DNA of 64,000 bases from Forficula auricularia (lineage: Eukaryota; Arthropoda; Insecta; Dermaptera; Forficulidae). Location: assembly GCA_024734495.1 (NCBI GenBank), contig JALMQS010000075.1, forward strand, positions 6,246,832 through 6,310,831, in the 5' to 3' direction. The notes beneath the pieces are model-generated. The model did not search any database. It had not been told where the DNA came from and worked only from the letters and a program-made list of their open reading frames with translations. The position numbers were made by a program, and so were the translations under genes. Positions 1-10,717 of the stretch are shown here, piece after piece (positions within the stretch are counted from its first letter, which is position 1; every line of letters begins with the position of its first letter).

Positions 1-3000
1 AACGCACGTGGGCCTAAATCCTGGAAAAAATTAAAACAAATCCTCACGAAACAATTCCTACCAAGGCTAGACACCACAGAAATTCACAGACAACTAGGGA
101 ACAGAAGACTTCAAAGAAACGAAGATATATGTGAATATTTTATCAAAATGCAAGACATCGCAAACAGAGGAAAAATAAAAGACAGGCTGCTTATTGACTA
201 CATTATACGAGGCATCGACGATCCACACACAAAACTCTTCTTCGTAGAAGCCAAAACCTTAAGTAGCTTCCAAGAAAAATTAAATACATACTCAGACATC
301 ATGAGGCAGACAAGCAGAAGCCAGCACATTCCAGAAAGCAAACCAAGCCATAACAGAAGCCTGCATATTCCAGATAGCAGACCCAGCCAGAACAGAAATC
401 AACACACTTCAGACAGCAGATTCGGCCACAGCAGAAACCAGCAAGTACCAGATCACAGATCCAATAACTTCAGATCATACAAACCACCTCAGAAAAACGA
501 ACAATTATCAAAAGATGAACATCCACGACCTGAAAGATGCTTCAACTGTGGAGACACACAACACACCACAAACAGATGTCCTTCCAAAGAACCAAAATGT
601 TTTAAATGCAACGAATATGGTCATAAATCCTTTCAGTGTTCCGACAAGGCTACAATGCGAAAAATCAACGACAGTTCCATCAAGAAAGTGGTCCATATCG
701 CCGACACAAAAATAGAAGCACTGATCGACACTGGCAGCTCGATCACTGCCATCAACGAAACCGCCTACAGACTGATGAAGCAACCCCAGCTCAGCCTGCC
801 TGACCTTACCTTAACCGGGCTAAGCAAGACAAGTGTAAAACCACTAGGTTTTTTCAATTCACCAATCACAATTGACAATAACGTATTTAAAACCAAAATA
901 TACGTGATTCCCAACAACGCCATCAGTGAACTGGCCATCATCGGCAGCGATCTATTAACTCAAGCTGAGGTTAATATCAACGAAGGCGAAGTGCACATGA
1001 GGAAGATTGATACCACTACAGAAGCAATGCAGCTACTAAATATCGAATACAAGGATAACGAACTTAATATTGGGCCCACGGTAAACGAATCAGCAAAAAA
1101 GAAAATCGAGGACATCATAACCAGCTACCATCCAGAAAAGGTAAAAACAAACGATATTAAAATGAAGATTATTGTCAAAGATGACGAACCCGTATTTTAC
1201 AGTCCAAGACGCCTTCCTTTTACTGAAAGAAAAATAGTGGACGACCAAGTCGAAGAATGGATCACGGACGGCATCATAGAACCCTGCACTTCTGAATATG
1301 CCAGCCAGGTGATTGTGACCAAGAAGAAATGTGGAACCCCACGGATATGCATTGACTATAGAAAAATAAACCGTAAAATAGTAAAGGACCGATACCCGTT
1401 GCCACTAATTGAAGACCTGCTAGACAAACTACAAAGTGCGCGAGTATTCTCAACTCTTGACTTGAAGAATGGATTCTTCCATGTATCTGTGGAAGAAAAC
1501 AGTAGAAAATACACCGCTTTTGTCACACACCGAGGACACTACCAATTCCTCAAAGTTCCATTTGGCCTCTGCAATTCTCCAGCCGTGTTTCAACGATTCA
1601 TAAACCGAATTTTTCAAGATCTAACGGGTAAAGACATTGTTCTCCCTTACATGGACGACTTAATCATTCCCTCCGAAGACGAAGAATCCGGCCTCAGCCG
1701 ACTCCAAGAAGTATTGCAGCGGGCCAGAGAATTTGGATTGGAATTAAACTTAAAGAAATGCCAATTCATATACAAAGAGGTACATTTTCTAGGACATCAC
1801 ATAGAAAATGGCCAGCTCAGCCCATCCGACCTAAAGACCAAAGCTGTCTTATCATGTGCCGAGCCGAAAAGCCACAAGCAAATCCAAAGCTTCCTAGGAC
1901 TCACTGGGTATTTTAGAAAATTCATTCCATTCTATTCAGTTATCGCTAAGCCCTTAAGCGATTTACTGAAGAAAAACAACCCTTTTAAATTCGACGAGCT
2001 GGAAAGAACGGCATTTAATCAACTAAAAATAATCTTATCTGAACGACCAGTTCTCAATATATATCACCAACAGGGAGACATCGAGCTCCACACAGACGCA
2101 TCTCAATACGGGTTTGGAGCAATATTGTTCCAGCGGTCACAGGAAGATAATTTGATGCATCCAGTGTACTATGTCAGCCGGAAGACAACAGAAGCCGAAC
2201 AGAAGTACTCATCATACGAACTCGAGGTATTAGCAGTCATTCACGCTCTAGGAAAACTTCGAATCTATCTACTAGGCCATCACTTTAAAATAGTCACTGA
2301 CTGCTCGGCATTCCAAAAAACGATGGATAAGAAAGACCTCTCGAATAGAATCGCAAGATGGGCCTTGCAGCTGGAGGACTATGATTATATTATCGAACAC
2401 CGACCAGGACACAGAATGCCGCACGTTGATGCACTCAGCCGAATCCCAGTCATGCTTATCACTGACTCCATTTTGACGAAAATTCAGAAGGCCCAGGAAT
2501 CGGACGAACACATCCAAGCCATCAAGGAAATAATGAAAGAAAAACCATACGAAGACTTCATCCTTAATAACGGCATTTTATATAAACAAAATCAACAACA
2601 AGACTTACTAGTCATTCCGGAGGATATGCAAAACGAGATTATAAGAACCGCACATGAAAACGGCCATTTTGCAGTTAAGAAAACTGATGAAATTATTTCT
2701 CGTGACTACCATATTCCAAAACTGAAGGAGAAAATAGAAGGGGTAATCCGCAACTGCATACCCTGCATACTCTCAAACAGGAAGCAAGGCAAGAAAGAAG
2801 GCTTTCTACACCCGCTCACAAAGGAATGTGAACCACTGCACACGTATCACATCGACCATGTAGGACCTCTCGAGACAACAAGTAAGAACTATAAACATAT
2901 ACTTGTCGTCATAGATTCATTTACCAAGTTCGTTTGGCTATATCCAACCAAATCAACTACAACAAGTGAAGTAATCCAAAAACTGGAATTACAACGAAAA

Positions 3001-3675
3001 ACATTCGGGAACCCAGTAAACATTATTTCCGACAGAGGCACAGCATTTACATCGCAAGACTTCGAGAAGTATTGTGAGGAACACCACATCAAGCATTTCA
3101 GAATAACCGCCGGTCTACCAAGAGCAAACGGTCAAGTAGAGCGAATAAATTCAATTATCATTCCCGTTTTGACCAAATGCTCCATTAAAGAACCAACTCG
3201 TTGGTTTAAGCATGTTGATGAAGTCCAGCAAGCAATAAACTCATCTTATCAACGAAGTATCAACACCACGCCGTTCGAGCTACTCATCGGAACAAGAATG
3301 AAGACTAAAAAAGATCTAATCATAAAAGAAGCAATCGAACAAGAGATCTTACAGCAATATCAAGAAGACCGTGATGACATACGCAAGAAGGCCAAACAAC
3401 AGATCGTCAAGATACAGGAAGAAAACCGCAAGACCTATAACTTGAGAAGACGCCCATCCCACTGCTATCAAGTAAACGATTTAGTTGCTATCAAACGAAC
3501 CCAGTTCGGCCCAGGGCTTAAATTAAAACCTAAATTCCTTGGACCCTACAAAGTGACGAAAATAAAACCAAATGACACTTATAACGTACAAAAAGACGAC
3601 TTCTGCGACGGCCCCATGACAACCTCAACATGTGCCGAGTACATGAAGCCATGGAGTTTCAACATAGAAGATTAA
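1..3675 (+). CDS. Ty3/gypsy retrotransposon Gag-Pol polyprotein (5' partial)
   Basis: This is the polyprotein of an LTR retrotransposon, supplying nucleocapsid, protease, reverse transcriptase, RNase H and integrase. The frame is open from base 1, so the first ATG at 148 is internal and the true start lies left of the window. In order it shows two CCHC zinc knuckles (about 538-579 and 598-639), an aspartic protease motif LIDTGSS (721-741), a reverse transcriptase with YMDD (1648-1659), an RNase H segment with HTDAS (near 2089-2103), an integrase HHCC zinc finger (about 2650-2770), the DDE catalytic core (D near 2853, SDRG near 3028, QVERIN near 3134-3150) and a GPY/F motif (near 3541). It has no internal stop, ends two bases before the LTR and has no env-like frame after it. 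The intact frame suggests a recent insertion. The gypsy-type domain order is clear; the clade is not resolved. Confidence 0.95.
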   Translation, partial: NARGPKSWKKLKQILTKQFLPRLDTTEIHRQLGNRRLQRNEDICEYFIKMQDIANRGKIKDRLLIDYIIRGIDDPHTKLFFVEAKTLSSFQEKLNTYSDIMRQTSRSQHIPESKPSHNRSLHIPDSRPSQNRNQHTSDSRFGHSRNQQVPDHRSNNFRSYKPPQKNEQLSKDEHPRPERCFNCGDTQHTTNRCPSKEPKCFKCNEYGHKSFQCSDKATMRKINDSSIKKVVHIADTKIEALIDTGSSITAINETAYRLMKQPQLSLPDLTLTGLSKTSVKPLGFFNSPITIDNNVFKTKIYVIPNNAISELAIIGSDLLTQAEVNINEGEVHMRKIDTTTEAMQLLNIEYKDNELNIGPTVNESAKKKIEDIITSYHPEKVKTNDIKMKIIVKDDEPVFYSPRRLPFTERKIVDDQVEEWITDGIIEPCTSEYASQVIVTKKKCGTPRICIDYRKINRKIVKDRYPLPLIEDLLDKLQSARVFSTLDLKNGFFHVSVEENSRKYTAFVTHRGHYQFLKVPFGLCNSPAVFQRFINRIFQDLTGKDIVLPYMDDLIIPSEDEESGLSRLQEVLQRAREFGLELNLKKCQFIYKEVHFLGHHIENGQLSPSDLKTKAVLSCAEPKSHKQIQSFLGLTGYFRKFIPFYSVIAKPLSDLLKKNNPFKFDELERTAFNQLKIILSERPVLNIYHQQGDIELHTDASQYGFGAILFQRSQEDNLMHPVYYVSRKTTEAEQKYSSYELEVLAVIHALGKLRIYLLGHHFKIVTDCSAFQKTMDKKDLSNRIARWALQLEDYDYIIEHRPGHRMPHVDALSRIPVMLITDSILTKIQKAQESDEHIQAIKEIMKEKPYEDFILNNGILYKQNQQQDLLVIPEDMQNEIIRTAHENGHFAVKKTDEIISRDYHIPKLKEKIEGVIRNCIPCILSNRKQGKKEGFLHPLTKECEPLHTYHIDHVGPLETTSKNYKHILVVIDSFTKFVWLYPTKSTTTSEVIQKLELQRKTFGNPVNIISDRGTAFTSQDFEKYCEEHHIKHFRITAGLPRANGQVERINSIIIPVLTKCSIKEPTRWFKHVDEVQQAINSSYQRSINTTPFELLIGTRMKTKKDLIIKEAIEQEILQQYQEDRDDIRKKAKQQIVKIQEENRKTYNLRRRPSHCYQVNDLVAIKRTQFGPGLKLKPKFLGPYKVTKIKPNDTYNVQKDDFCDGPMTTSTCAEYMKPWSFNIED

Positions 3676-3677
3676 TA

Positions 3678-4308
3678 TGTTCGAGGACGAACATGTTGCA
3701 GGACGGCCGAATGTGGGATCCAGCTAAGCTAACTTGCCCTGGTCCTACACACCATGACATCAACCATCCTGGTTCCTGCCAACATTCAGCAGAAGTGTGT
3801 GAGTGAAGTGTCAGTGAAATGTGTGGGTGAACCCCTCCCCCAGTGTGTTCTACCCAAACCGCAAGAGAGCGCATGCTATGCTCCCCCGCCACTTCTCCAG
3901 GCTGCGCGCACAGATCCCCTCTTCTCACCACAGTCGCCTCTCAACCAAGCTGCTCCCGGATTGGCCATATTAACAGATGCGCCGATTGGCTGTTCCAAGG
4001 ACCTATCGTCAGCAGCCCTCAACGCCTATAAAGGTCGTCTCCCAAGTTGAAGACAGGCAGTTACTATTAACCATCCGACAAGAACGATCACCAGAGGTAT
4101 ATGTTTACCAACGATTCAACCAGCAAGTCTCAAGAAGTATTTTTCTACTCAAGATAAACAAACATTCTCAAGTTACTTTTATTATATTTATATAACTTTG
4201 TATAAACCATTTCGTTGTTATTATTTTTAAAAAGCATTTCAATAAACAAGTATTTTAATAAAAGGTCTTAAGTTTTATTTCTGGTCAAAGCCTTTCAAGA
4301 ATCCCACA
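3678..4308 (+). repeat. 3' LTR of the Ty3/gypsy element
   Basis: The sequence begins with TG immediately after the pol stop and opens with the near-palindrome TGTTCGAGGACGAACA (3678-3693). The right edge is placed at a CA dinucleotide near 4308. It contains a TATA-like box and polyadenylation signals in the order expected for U3-R-U5. The 5' LTR is outside the window, so the exact right end and the target-site duplication cannot be confirmed. Short open frames inside it are not genes. Confidence 0.7.
4027..4032 (+). promoter_or_regulatory. TATA box of the LTR promoter
   Basis: A TATAAA sits about 350 bp into the LTR and 209 bp before the first AATAAA (4241-4246; a second at 4257-4262). This order matches an LTR promoter followed by the R-region polyadenylation signal. 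The transcription start is inferred, not seen. Confidence 0.45.
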
Positions 4309-4775
4309 TATATATTCTTTAATAAACCCATTTGATACTGTTCAATTCAATTATTGATTCTCAAAGCAAAAAATAATAAATTCACATAAATTCTCAAAAC
4401 AAAAACTTACTATTATTGAAAACTTACACATCCCTCCTTTTTGTTTTATTTGCATTTTTTTATTCATTTTTTAACTTGCATTCAGTAACGTAGATTATTT
4501 TTAAATTCAATCAATTTCAGATTTTAAGCATTGAGAGCAGAAACCCTGAGAAACACCCACCACCATTTACAATCACAAACCAACATCCAAAATACTTATT
4601 ACCCACTGCAACCTCGACTATTTGTTTTAATAAAAAAAAAATTCCCACTGAATATTTTGTTCTGTGGATTGACCCCCCACCCATGAAAATTTTCTGGCTA
4701 CGCCACTGGAGAACAAAACAGCCAGCCCCACACAGAAAAATCCATAATTTAATACTATGATAAAAGGCATTGATA
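4309..4775. other. AT-rich flank with decayed DNA-transposon end
   Basis: No gene is visible. Near 4665-4710 the text reads as a decayed DNA-element end (CCCCCCACCC followed by GGCTACGCCACTGG). Similar words recur at 9415-9432, so it is probably an old repeat edge. Confidence 0.3.
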
Positions 4776-5037
4776 AAATTATAGTTTGAAAAAACTAAAA
4801 AACATGCTTTTCTGAGTAATGCACTAAAAAGTAGAAAATTATGTAATAAACTTTTTTATGTCCAATAACTAATACAAAAAGCGTGGGGGCCCTTCTTTTA
4901 CTTTTAATTAATTTCGACAAAGTGTCCCACGTTTTTTGACTTAGTTATTGGACATAAAAAAGTTTATTACATTATTTTCTACTTTTTCGTTCATTACTGA
5001 CAAAAGCATGTTTTCTAGTTTTTTTAACCTATAAATT
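4776..5037. repeat. Foldback (MITE-like) element
   Basis: Two long inverted arms (about 4776-4870 and 4943-5037) flank a 72-bp spacer. The arms share blocks such as CATGCTTTT and TAATAAACTTTTTTATGTCC in opposite orientation with few mismatches. It has no coding capacity. It is probably a nonautonomous element; target duplications are not obvious. Confidence 0.7.
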
Positions 5038-5363
5038 ATTTTTTTTACTTTTTAGTCTTAAAATGGGTTCAATTCTAAGAGTACATCGCTAAACTAAAAC
5101 TAAATTTGACAAGAGTTTAGTATATTTTTCCTAATTTCACCCCAAATTTTGGTTGAGTTTGGACCAACTGGGACTATAATTTCCGAAACGAAACAACTCC
5201 ATCTATAGTCCAACATCCAAAAGAATCTCCATTCATTTGGTTAGTTATTCATGCTCAATTGAATAAAAAAATATTTTTTATTTCTATATATAGTATAAAT
5301 ATATTGGGTGTATATTTTATCTTTGTTTTTATATCTATCATACATATTATATATATTTTGTTA

Positions 5364-5454
5364 AATTATAAATTAAAGGAGACAATATAAAAGATTGTGC
5401 ATCTTCTGCTGGAAATTTTTTTTTCTCTCTTATATTGTCTCCTTTAATTTATAA
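5364..5454. repeat. Small foldback of the GTCTTCTGC dispersed family
   Basis: Arms 5364-5390 and 5430-5454 are inverted copies containing GGAGACAATATAA. The spacer carries ATCTTCTGCTGG. The same words recur at 15458-15575, 17585-17830, 19115-19286, 31722-31790, 58745-58817 and 62830-62940, so this is one member of a dispersed family. Confidence 0.6.
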
Positions 5455-6784
5455 AAATTCTGCTTGTTTGAAAGTATCGCGCCTTTTGGTTTGAGGGTTG
5501 TAAGGCCTCAAGGCAAATGTCTTCAACTTTATAAGAATTAATCAAATGTGCTGGTTCCGATTAACTAGTCTTAACTAGTCTTAATGCTAGACATATTTGA
5601 TATCTTGTAGAAAGAATAGATGGATGCAAAGGAAGCTTTCTTCAAAGGCTATTAGATAATAAAGATATTAGTTGAGTTGATCAGCTGGGTGGAAACAATC
5701 AATGGAATTTGGCGGTGTGTATCCCGGTTGAAGCTCCATCAAACTGCCTAGATATGTTTCTCTTAGGTACTAGGTTGCCCAGAGAATGTGGAAGTACGTG
5801 TGGTAGAAGCCGTGGGTTACTGTCAATGATGAATAGTAGTAAATCCTTGGATAGAAAGAAAAATAATTAAAGAAAGTAACATGTGGATAATTAATTTGAA
5901 CATGAGAAAAATAACGGAATACACTCATCTTGGATCCAATACAAAAGCTTATAATAAATTATAGAATGAATTTAATTGAATAACCATGTCTCAATATAAA
6001 TTATTTTACATATATACCTATATATGTTAAAAAATGAATAACTAGGTCTCAATTTTTAAATATAAAAAACCCTAACGTAAGACATTATGGGCTTTGTAAT
6101 GTGGAGGCGTTGCTCCTATGAAAGGTGCATTGGAAAGAAGGTGCAAGGTGTGTTTGTATGGGCTGAGGACGACGGGGTGGGGGATGCGATCTTGTTTAAC
6201 CAGCTAAGAGATGTTGGGCGTTAAAGGGGAATGTTTTCTCTCAAGTTAACGTGCAATTGAAATTGATGCCAATTTTGAACACGGCTTCTCTCGGCAAAAA
6301 GAAACTTTCAATTTAATATTAAATTATGTTTTTCATTTTTTATTTATTTTCTTGTGAAAATTAAAGCATGTAATGTTATTGTAATTAAATTGATCTAAAA
6401 TTGTACATTGAAGGGGCTAGATGTGGCCCTACAGATACAATGTTTTTTAATAAATCAAATATTTATCAAAAAAAGATTAAAAATGAAGGGGCAACCGTAA
6501 CTAAATACTTCTCCATCGATTGGTGGCAAAACGAAATTGATGAACAATATAGTTACGGAGATATTAAATTCCAAAGATAGGTTTTTCAGACTCTTATACA
6601 TTGCAGTTTACGGGATATCGGAAAGTTTACATACATATTTAATTATAATTATGAAAAACCCTTCTTACCATTCTTATATAAAACTAAACCAACATTAAAC
6701 AATAACTAATACATATTTTAAGAAAATTTTAATTCATAGTTACAACACAGTTTCTGGGATAATAATGAATAAATAATGAAAAAG
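5455..6784. other. No gene; AT-rich with one repeat fragment
   Basis: No convincing coding sequence is present. At 6288-6315 there is one terminal fragment of the GTCTTCTGC family (CTCTCGGCAAAAAG then ACTTTCAATTTA). The segment 6095-6240 is slightly more GC-rich than its surroundings and has no recognisable content. Confidence 0.4.
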
Positions 6785-7042
6785 CTCAAGCTTGAGTTGT
6801 CTATCATAAAAGAATTTAGTCTTTTTGATTTTAAGTCGATTCCTCCATGTCTTCAGCAATGGTTACCAATAATAATCGAAACGTCAAAAACCTAATGTAG
6901 AATTGTTATTCCTCAAGTATTAGATGAGAATCGATCATTATTTTTGAATTAAAGTCAACATGAACTGCAAATCGCAAGTGATATCTGATTAATAATAAAG
7001 TAATAAACATATTAATATTTCAAATGAATTTGGATAAAGTTT
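6785..7042. repeat. Isolated unit of the 119-bp satellite family plus flank
   Basis: This is a diverged copy of the right end of the 10.7-11.9 kb array, in the same orientation. It shares CTTCAGCAATGGTTACC, TCGAAACGTCAAAAA and the downstream block ending in GAATTTGGATAAAGTTTA, which also follows the array near 11900-11930. It shows that the array and its flank move as one repeat family. Confidence 0.65.
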
Positions 7043-7813
7043 ATTTTTTATTATTAAACGATATAACCAATTAAAAGAAAGAATTTAATTTTTAGGATTT
7101 TAGTCGAAATATTTTTTATATTGCGAGCTGATTTTTTGAAAAACATTTCAACTATTTTCAAAAAAAAAGATGCTCAAATCTTTAGTTTTAGATATGACCC
7201 ATGTTTAATTACTAGATTGATATTTTTTATTTAAAACTCGCCATCATTTAGGGATAATTTCTCTGTTTATGAAGTGAATTTTATTATATTTTCATAAATA
7301 TAATCTACTCTTTTCAGTTAATAAAAATGCGTATTCATATTTACCATATTATATGCAGGCCCGTGCCTGAGTATAAGGCCGCCTGCGTGCAAGTGTGTAT
7401 GGCCCCCTCCAAGATAATATCATATAAATAACTCTAAAACGGCTTACCAAATCAAAAAGATATCCATTAGACAAATTAAAGCTCTTTAAATTACGCGTAA
7501 AATGATAACAATTTCAAAGTTTCATTTTAATTGGATAATGGTAACCCGTGCCGCAATGAGGTTGAAGTTTTGAAAAACTACAATTTTTTTTGCAAAAAAT
7601 CGCAGTTATTCCTTCATAAAAATAATTTTTAAGAAAAAAATAAAAACCGACTTCAAAAAATTAAATGCAACAAATAAAATACACTAAACGGTATAAAATA
7701 ATTATTATCTTATTTAGTTACAACTAAACTACGAAATATTAACATGAAATTACTTTTTGAAGTCGGTACCAAACAAACTATACCTATAAGCGAGCGTACC
7801 CGCCAAACGTATA

Positions 7814-7999
7814 GGGCCGGTTGCATGTCGCAAGTAAATAAGTTTTACCACTAACCAAGGTAGATGGTAATGATTGGATGGCTAATCAGATGACAGGCAC
7901 TGAAAGTTCCTATCATCTGATTGGCCATCCCAGTCACTCCATTTACCATCTACCTTGGTTAGTGGTAAAAGCATTTACTTTGCGACATGCAACCGGCCC
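7814..7999. mobile_element. Harbinger-like MITE, copy 1 (foldback)
   Basis: This is a near-perfect palindrome with termini GGGCCGGTTGCATGTCG and its complement and a centre containing CAATCAGATGA-like text. Two related copies at 42372-42577 and 58837-59047 share the termini (GGNCCAGTTGTATGTCG) and centre, and carry 3-bp TAA or TTA target duplications typical of PIF/Harbinger. Here the flanking triplets are ATA and TAA, so the duplication is imperfect. No transposase is present. Confidence 0.7.
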
Positions 8000-8399
8000 T
8001 AAGTAAGATCCGTCGAGTGCGATTCATAAAAGGTATATGTTTGGCACCAACTTCAAAAAGTAGTTTTATGTTAATATTTCGTCGTTTAGTTGTAACTAAA
8101 TAAGATAATAATTGTTTAATACCTTTTAGTGTATTTTATTTGTTGCATTTAATTTTTTGAAGTCGGTTTTTATTTTTTCTTAAAAATTATTTTTATTTTT
8201 CTCTTTTTAGTGATGTTATTAATAGTGATCATATCATCAGAACTTGACCAAATTAATATGACACCATCCCTAAGACACCCCATTTCGATAAAAAAAGAAC
8301 CATCGAAATCGGTTCATAAACAAAGAGGTTAGGTCTAAACAAACCTAATACCTATAAAAAAACGAAAAAAAAATGGGACCAATCGGAAGCTAGACTGGA

Positions 8400-8462
8400 C
8401 CCAATGCAAAAAAAATTTCAAAATCGGTTGACAATTGGCGGAGATATGAGGTAACATAGGCA

Positions 8463-8495
<33 letters not shown>

Positions 8496-8538
8496 CAGTC
8501 GAATAGAGAACCTCCTCCTTTTTTGAAGTCGGTTAAAA
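8400..8538. repeat. Poly(A)-bearing repeat tail ending in GAAGTCGGTTAAAA
   Basis: A run of about 30 A (8466-8496) is followed by GAACCTCCTCCTTTTTTGAA and then GTCGGTTAAAA. This GAAGTCGG end is shared, inverted, with the inner arms of the surrounding foldback complex. From memory, similar ends are common in insect repeats; this was not searched. Confidence 0.45.
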
Positions 8539-8783
8539 ATGAAAACCATCGCTCATCCTAGAAACTTGATTGATTCCTGTCTCATTCTCTAGAAAATTAT
8601 ATTGACTTGAACCACTTTTTTGATAAAACCAGCATTTTCCATGACAGAATATGATCCGAACCCTCAAAAGTGTCATTGAAAATGCTGGATATCTATATAT
8701 CTAAGAGTTTTATAAAAAAAAAAGTGGTCCAAATAAACGTTCAAGACAGGAATTAAGTTTCTAGGATGAGTGATGGTTTTCAT
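8539..8783. repeat. Foldback element within the nested complex
   Basis: Inverted arms begin with ATGAAAACCATCGCTCATCC (8539) and end with its near-complement at 8783. Internal blocks around CCAGCATTTTCC and GGAAAATGCTGG-like text also pair. It abuts the right outer arm of the complex, consistent with insertion there. It is non-coding. Confidence 0.65.
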
Positions 8784-9249
8784 TTTATGAAGGAAATACT
8801 TACGATTTTTTTGCAAAAATTGCAGTTTTTCAAAACTTCAACATCATTTTGCGGCACGGGTTACCATTATCCAATTAAGATGAAACTTAATAGAATTTGT
8901 TATCATTTTACTCGGAATCAACGAGCTTTAATTTATCTTATCGATATATCTTTTTGATTTGATAAGCCGTTTTAGAGTTATTCAAGAAAAACTGAAAAGT
9001 CCCAAAAATTTGCTCACTTTGAGGCGCCCGCAATTCAGATTTGGGGGAAAACTTAGGGTAGTAATATTGGAGAAAGATGTTCTTCTATGTCTATTTAAGA
9101 AAAATTCAACGTACTTATACATATAAAAAATATTATTTAAAATAAAATTATATGCTCAAATATTAATTTTTATAGTTTTATTATATAATAGTTTTTTGAT
9201 TAAATAATGAAAAAATCAAAAGCACAAACATTTTTTTGGTTCTCATTGC

Positions 9250-9730
9250 AATTTATAGTATAAAAAACCCCGTGCTTCAAGTCGAATACGCTTAGTCTTA
9301 TTTGCATTCAAGGGTTATAGCAAGGGCCCCGACGTGTGAAAGCAAATATTTGTAAAATGTTATCCACATCGGGTAGAAGGGCCCCCTAACAAATTTTGAT
9401 ACAAGGCCCCTTTAGGAAAAGCTACGCCACTGTTTGCATTCCACTGAAATTAATTAGTCGGCCTATGGAGGAACTTTTGAACTTTTCTTTTATCTCCACA
9501 AAATAATTTCACACACAATAAACTTGAAACTTCATTCCATTGATAGATTAGGCAAAAGTTGTGAATATATGTATTATATTAAGATTGAAGTAATTTTTGG
9601 AAACGGGCTGATAAGTGAATTGAGTGGATATTGATGAGGCAGTACAAAAAAAGAAGATAGTCTAAAGCAGTGGTTCCCAACCTGGGGGCGATTTGGATTA
9701 TCAGGGAGCAATAAATAAGTGGGGGGCGAT
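9250..9730. other. Decayed DNA-transposon fragments, including a hAT-like end
   Basis: The segment 9300-9432 resembles an old DNA-element end rich in GGGCCCC blocks and finishing in GCTACGCCACTG. At about 9668 CAGTGGTTCCCAACCTGGGG matches the usual terminal style of hAT elements. No matching right end was found nearby, so this is a fragment. Confidence 0.35.
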
Positions 9731-9956
9731 AAGTATTCCAAGGGGTGGGGGGAATTAAAATAGTACTGAACAGTAGAATTTATTATCGTATTATTTTTTC
9801 AAATTTTAACTGTCAACTTTTTTATTTTTTTCAGATTCCAATTTAAAAATGAAAACATGTAGGTACTCCTGTTTTTTAAATGTACGTCAATGATCTTAGT
9901 TAATTATTTCACTTCTTTGTTCTTAAAAAATCTCTAAAAAATGTGCATTTTAATTT

Positions 9957-10540
9957 TTTACTTTATCCAATGCAAAGCATGGGTAAAGTATTGTAATCGC
10001 TCTCGGGGCAAGCGTGGCTTCAAAGGGTCCTCAGGTAAAGACTACGGAACCCATGGACTCAATTAAAGTCACAAATTGTAGTATTCAATTAGGTTGAATT
10101 TTAGCACGTGACGGTTTTGCCAAAAATTACATGGGGTCTCGCCGAGAGGCCAAAAAGTGCGATTTTTTCATTTAGTGCGTGCGGATGTATGTATGTATGT
10201 ATGTATGGATGGATGGATGGATGTATGTATGTATGTTATCGTTTTTTTGGCCCACGATTTTTTCCACACCGCTGCACCGATTGAAATGAAATTGAAAACC
10301 TGGCATTCTTTTAAGAAAATGAAGCGCTGATTAGTTTTTGGTACATATCGGCCCACAAACATTAGTACTTTATTACAGTACTTTTTAGTTTTTTCTAAAT
10401 ATCTTGAAAATGACTTAACCAATTTTGATGAAATTTAATATCCTAATTAAGTACCTTGGGGACCACAAAAAAGGTTAAATAAAGGTTTTAGTAAAATTAT
10501 ATTTTAAAGTACTTTAATCTAGAGTAAGAGAGTACTTTTT
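9957..10540. mobile_element. Nonautonomous DNA element, copy 1 (TTTATCCAATG ends)
   Basis: The left end is ACTTTATCCAATGCAAAGCA followed by TGGGTAAAGTATTGTAATCG. The inverted copy at 36872-37945 ends in the complement of this text, and the internal sequence matches throughout. The copy includes a microsatellite of ATGT and GGAT units (about 10186-10237). It is non-coding; the minus-strand open frame at 10168-10422 reads the microsatellite and is not a gene. The right boundary is approximate. Confidence 0.6.
10186..10237. repeat. ATGT/GGAT tetranucleotide microsatellite
   Basis: Perfect runs of ATGT, then GGAT, then ATGT again lie inside the 9957-10540 element. The matching position of the inverted copy near 37710 carries only a short ACATACATCC remnant, so the expansion is specific to this copy. 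Confidence 0.85.
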
Positions 10541-10717
10541 TTAATTTTTTAAATTCTTTAAAATTTATTCATTTGAAAGTTTTAATATAGCTCATTTAGA
10601 CTTGCTTAAGTAAGAATGGATAGGCTTCTCTCTGTAAAATGCTAAAAATTTGGGAGAAATTTTTATAAGTAACCATAGCAACTGCGTTGTTTTCTTATCC
10701 GTTACCTTTGCTTAAGA

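Larger units (their letters stand above)
7428..8985. repeat. Nested foldback complex, outer arms
   Basis: The outer inverted arms are about 7428-7620 and 8779-8985. They share blocks such as GGTAACCCGTGCCGCAATGA-like text and TTTTGCAAAAA in opposite orientation. A second pair lies inside (about 7620-7810 and 8010-8200), bounded by AACCGACTTCAAAAA. Two further foldbacks (7814-7999 and 8539-8783) sit within. The layout is best explained by successive insertions of palindromic elements into one another. Confidence 0.7.

Noticed and set aside
3676..4308. An envelope gene downstream of pol
   Set aside because: The LTR starts two bases after the pol stop; frames at 3754-4195 lie within the LTR and show no membrane or signal features.
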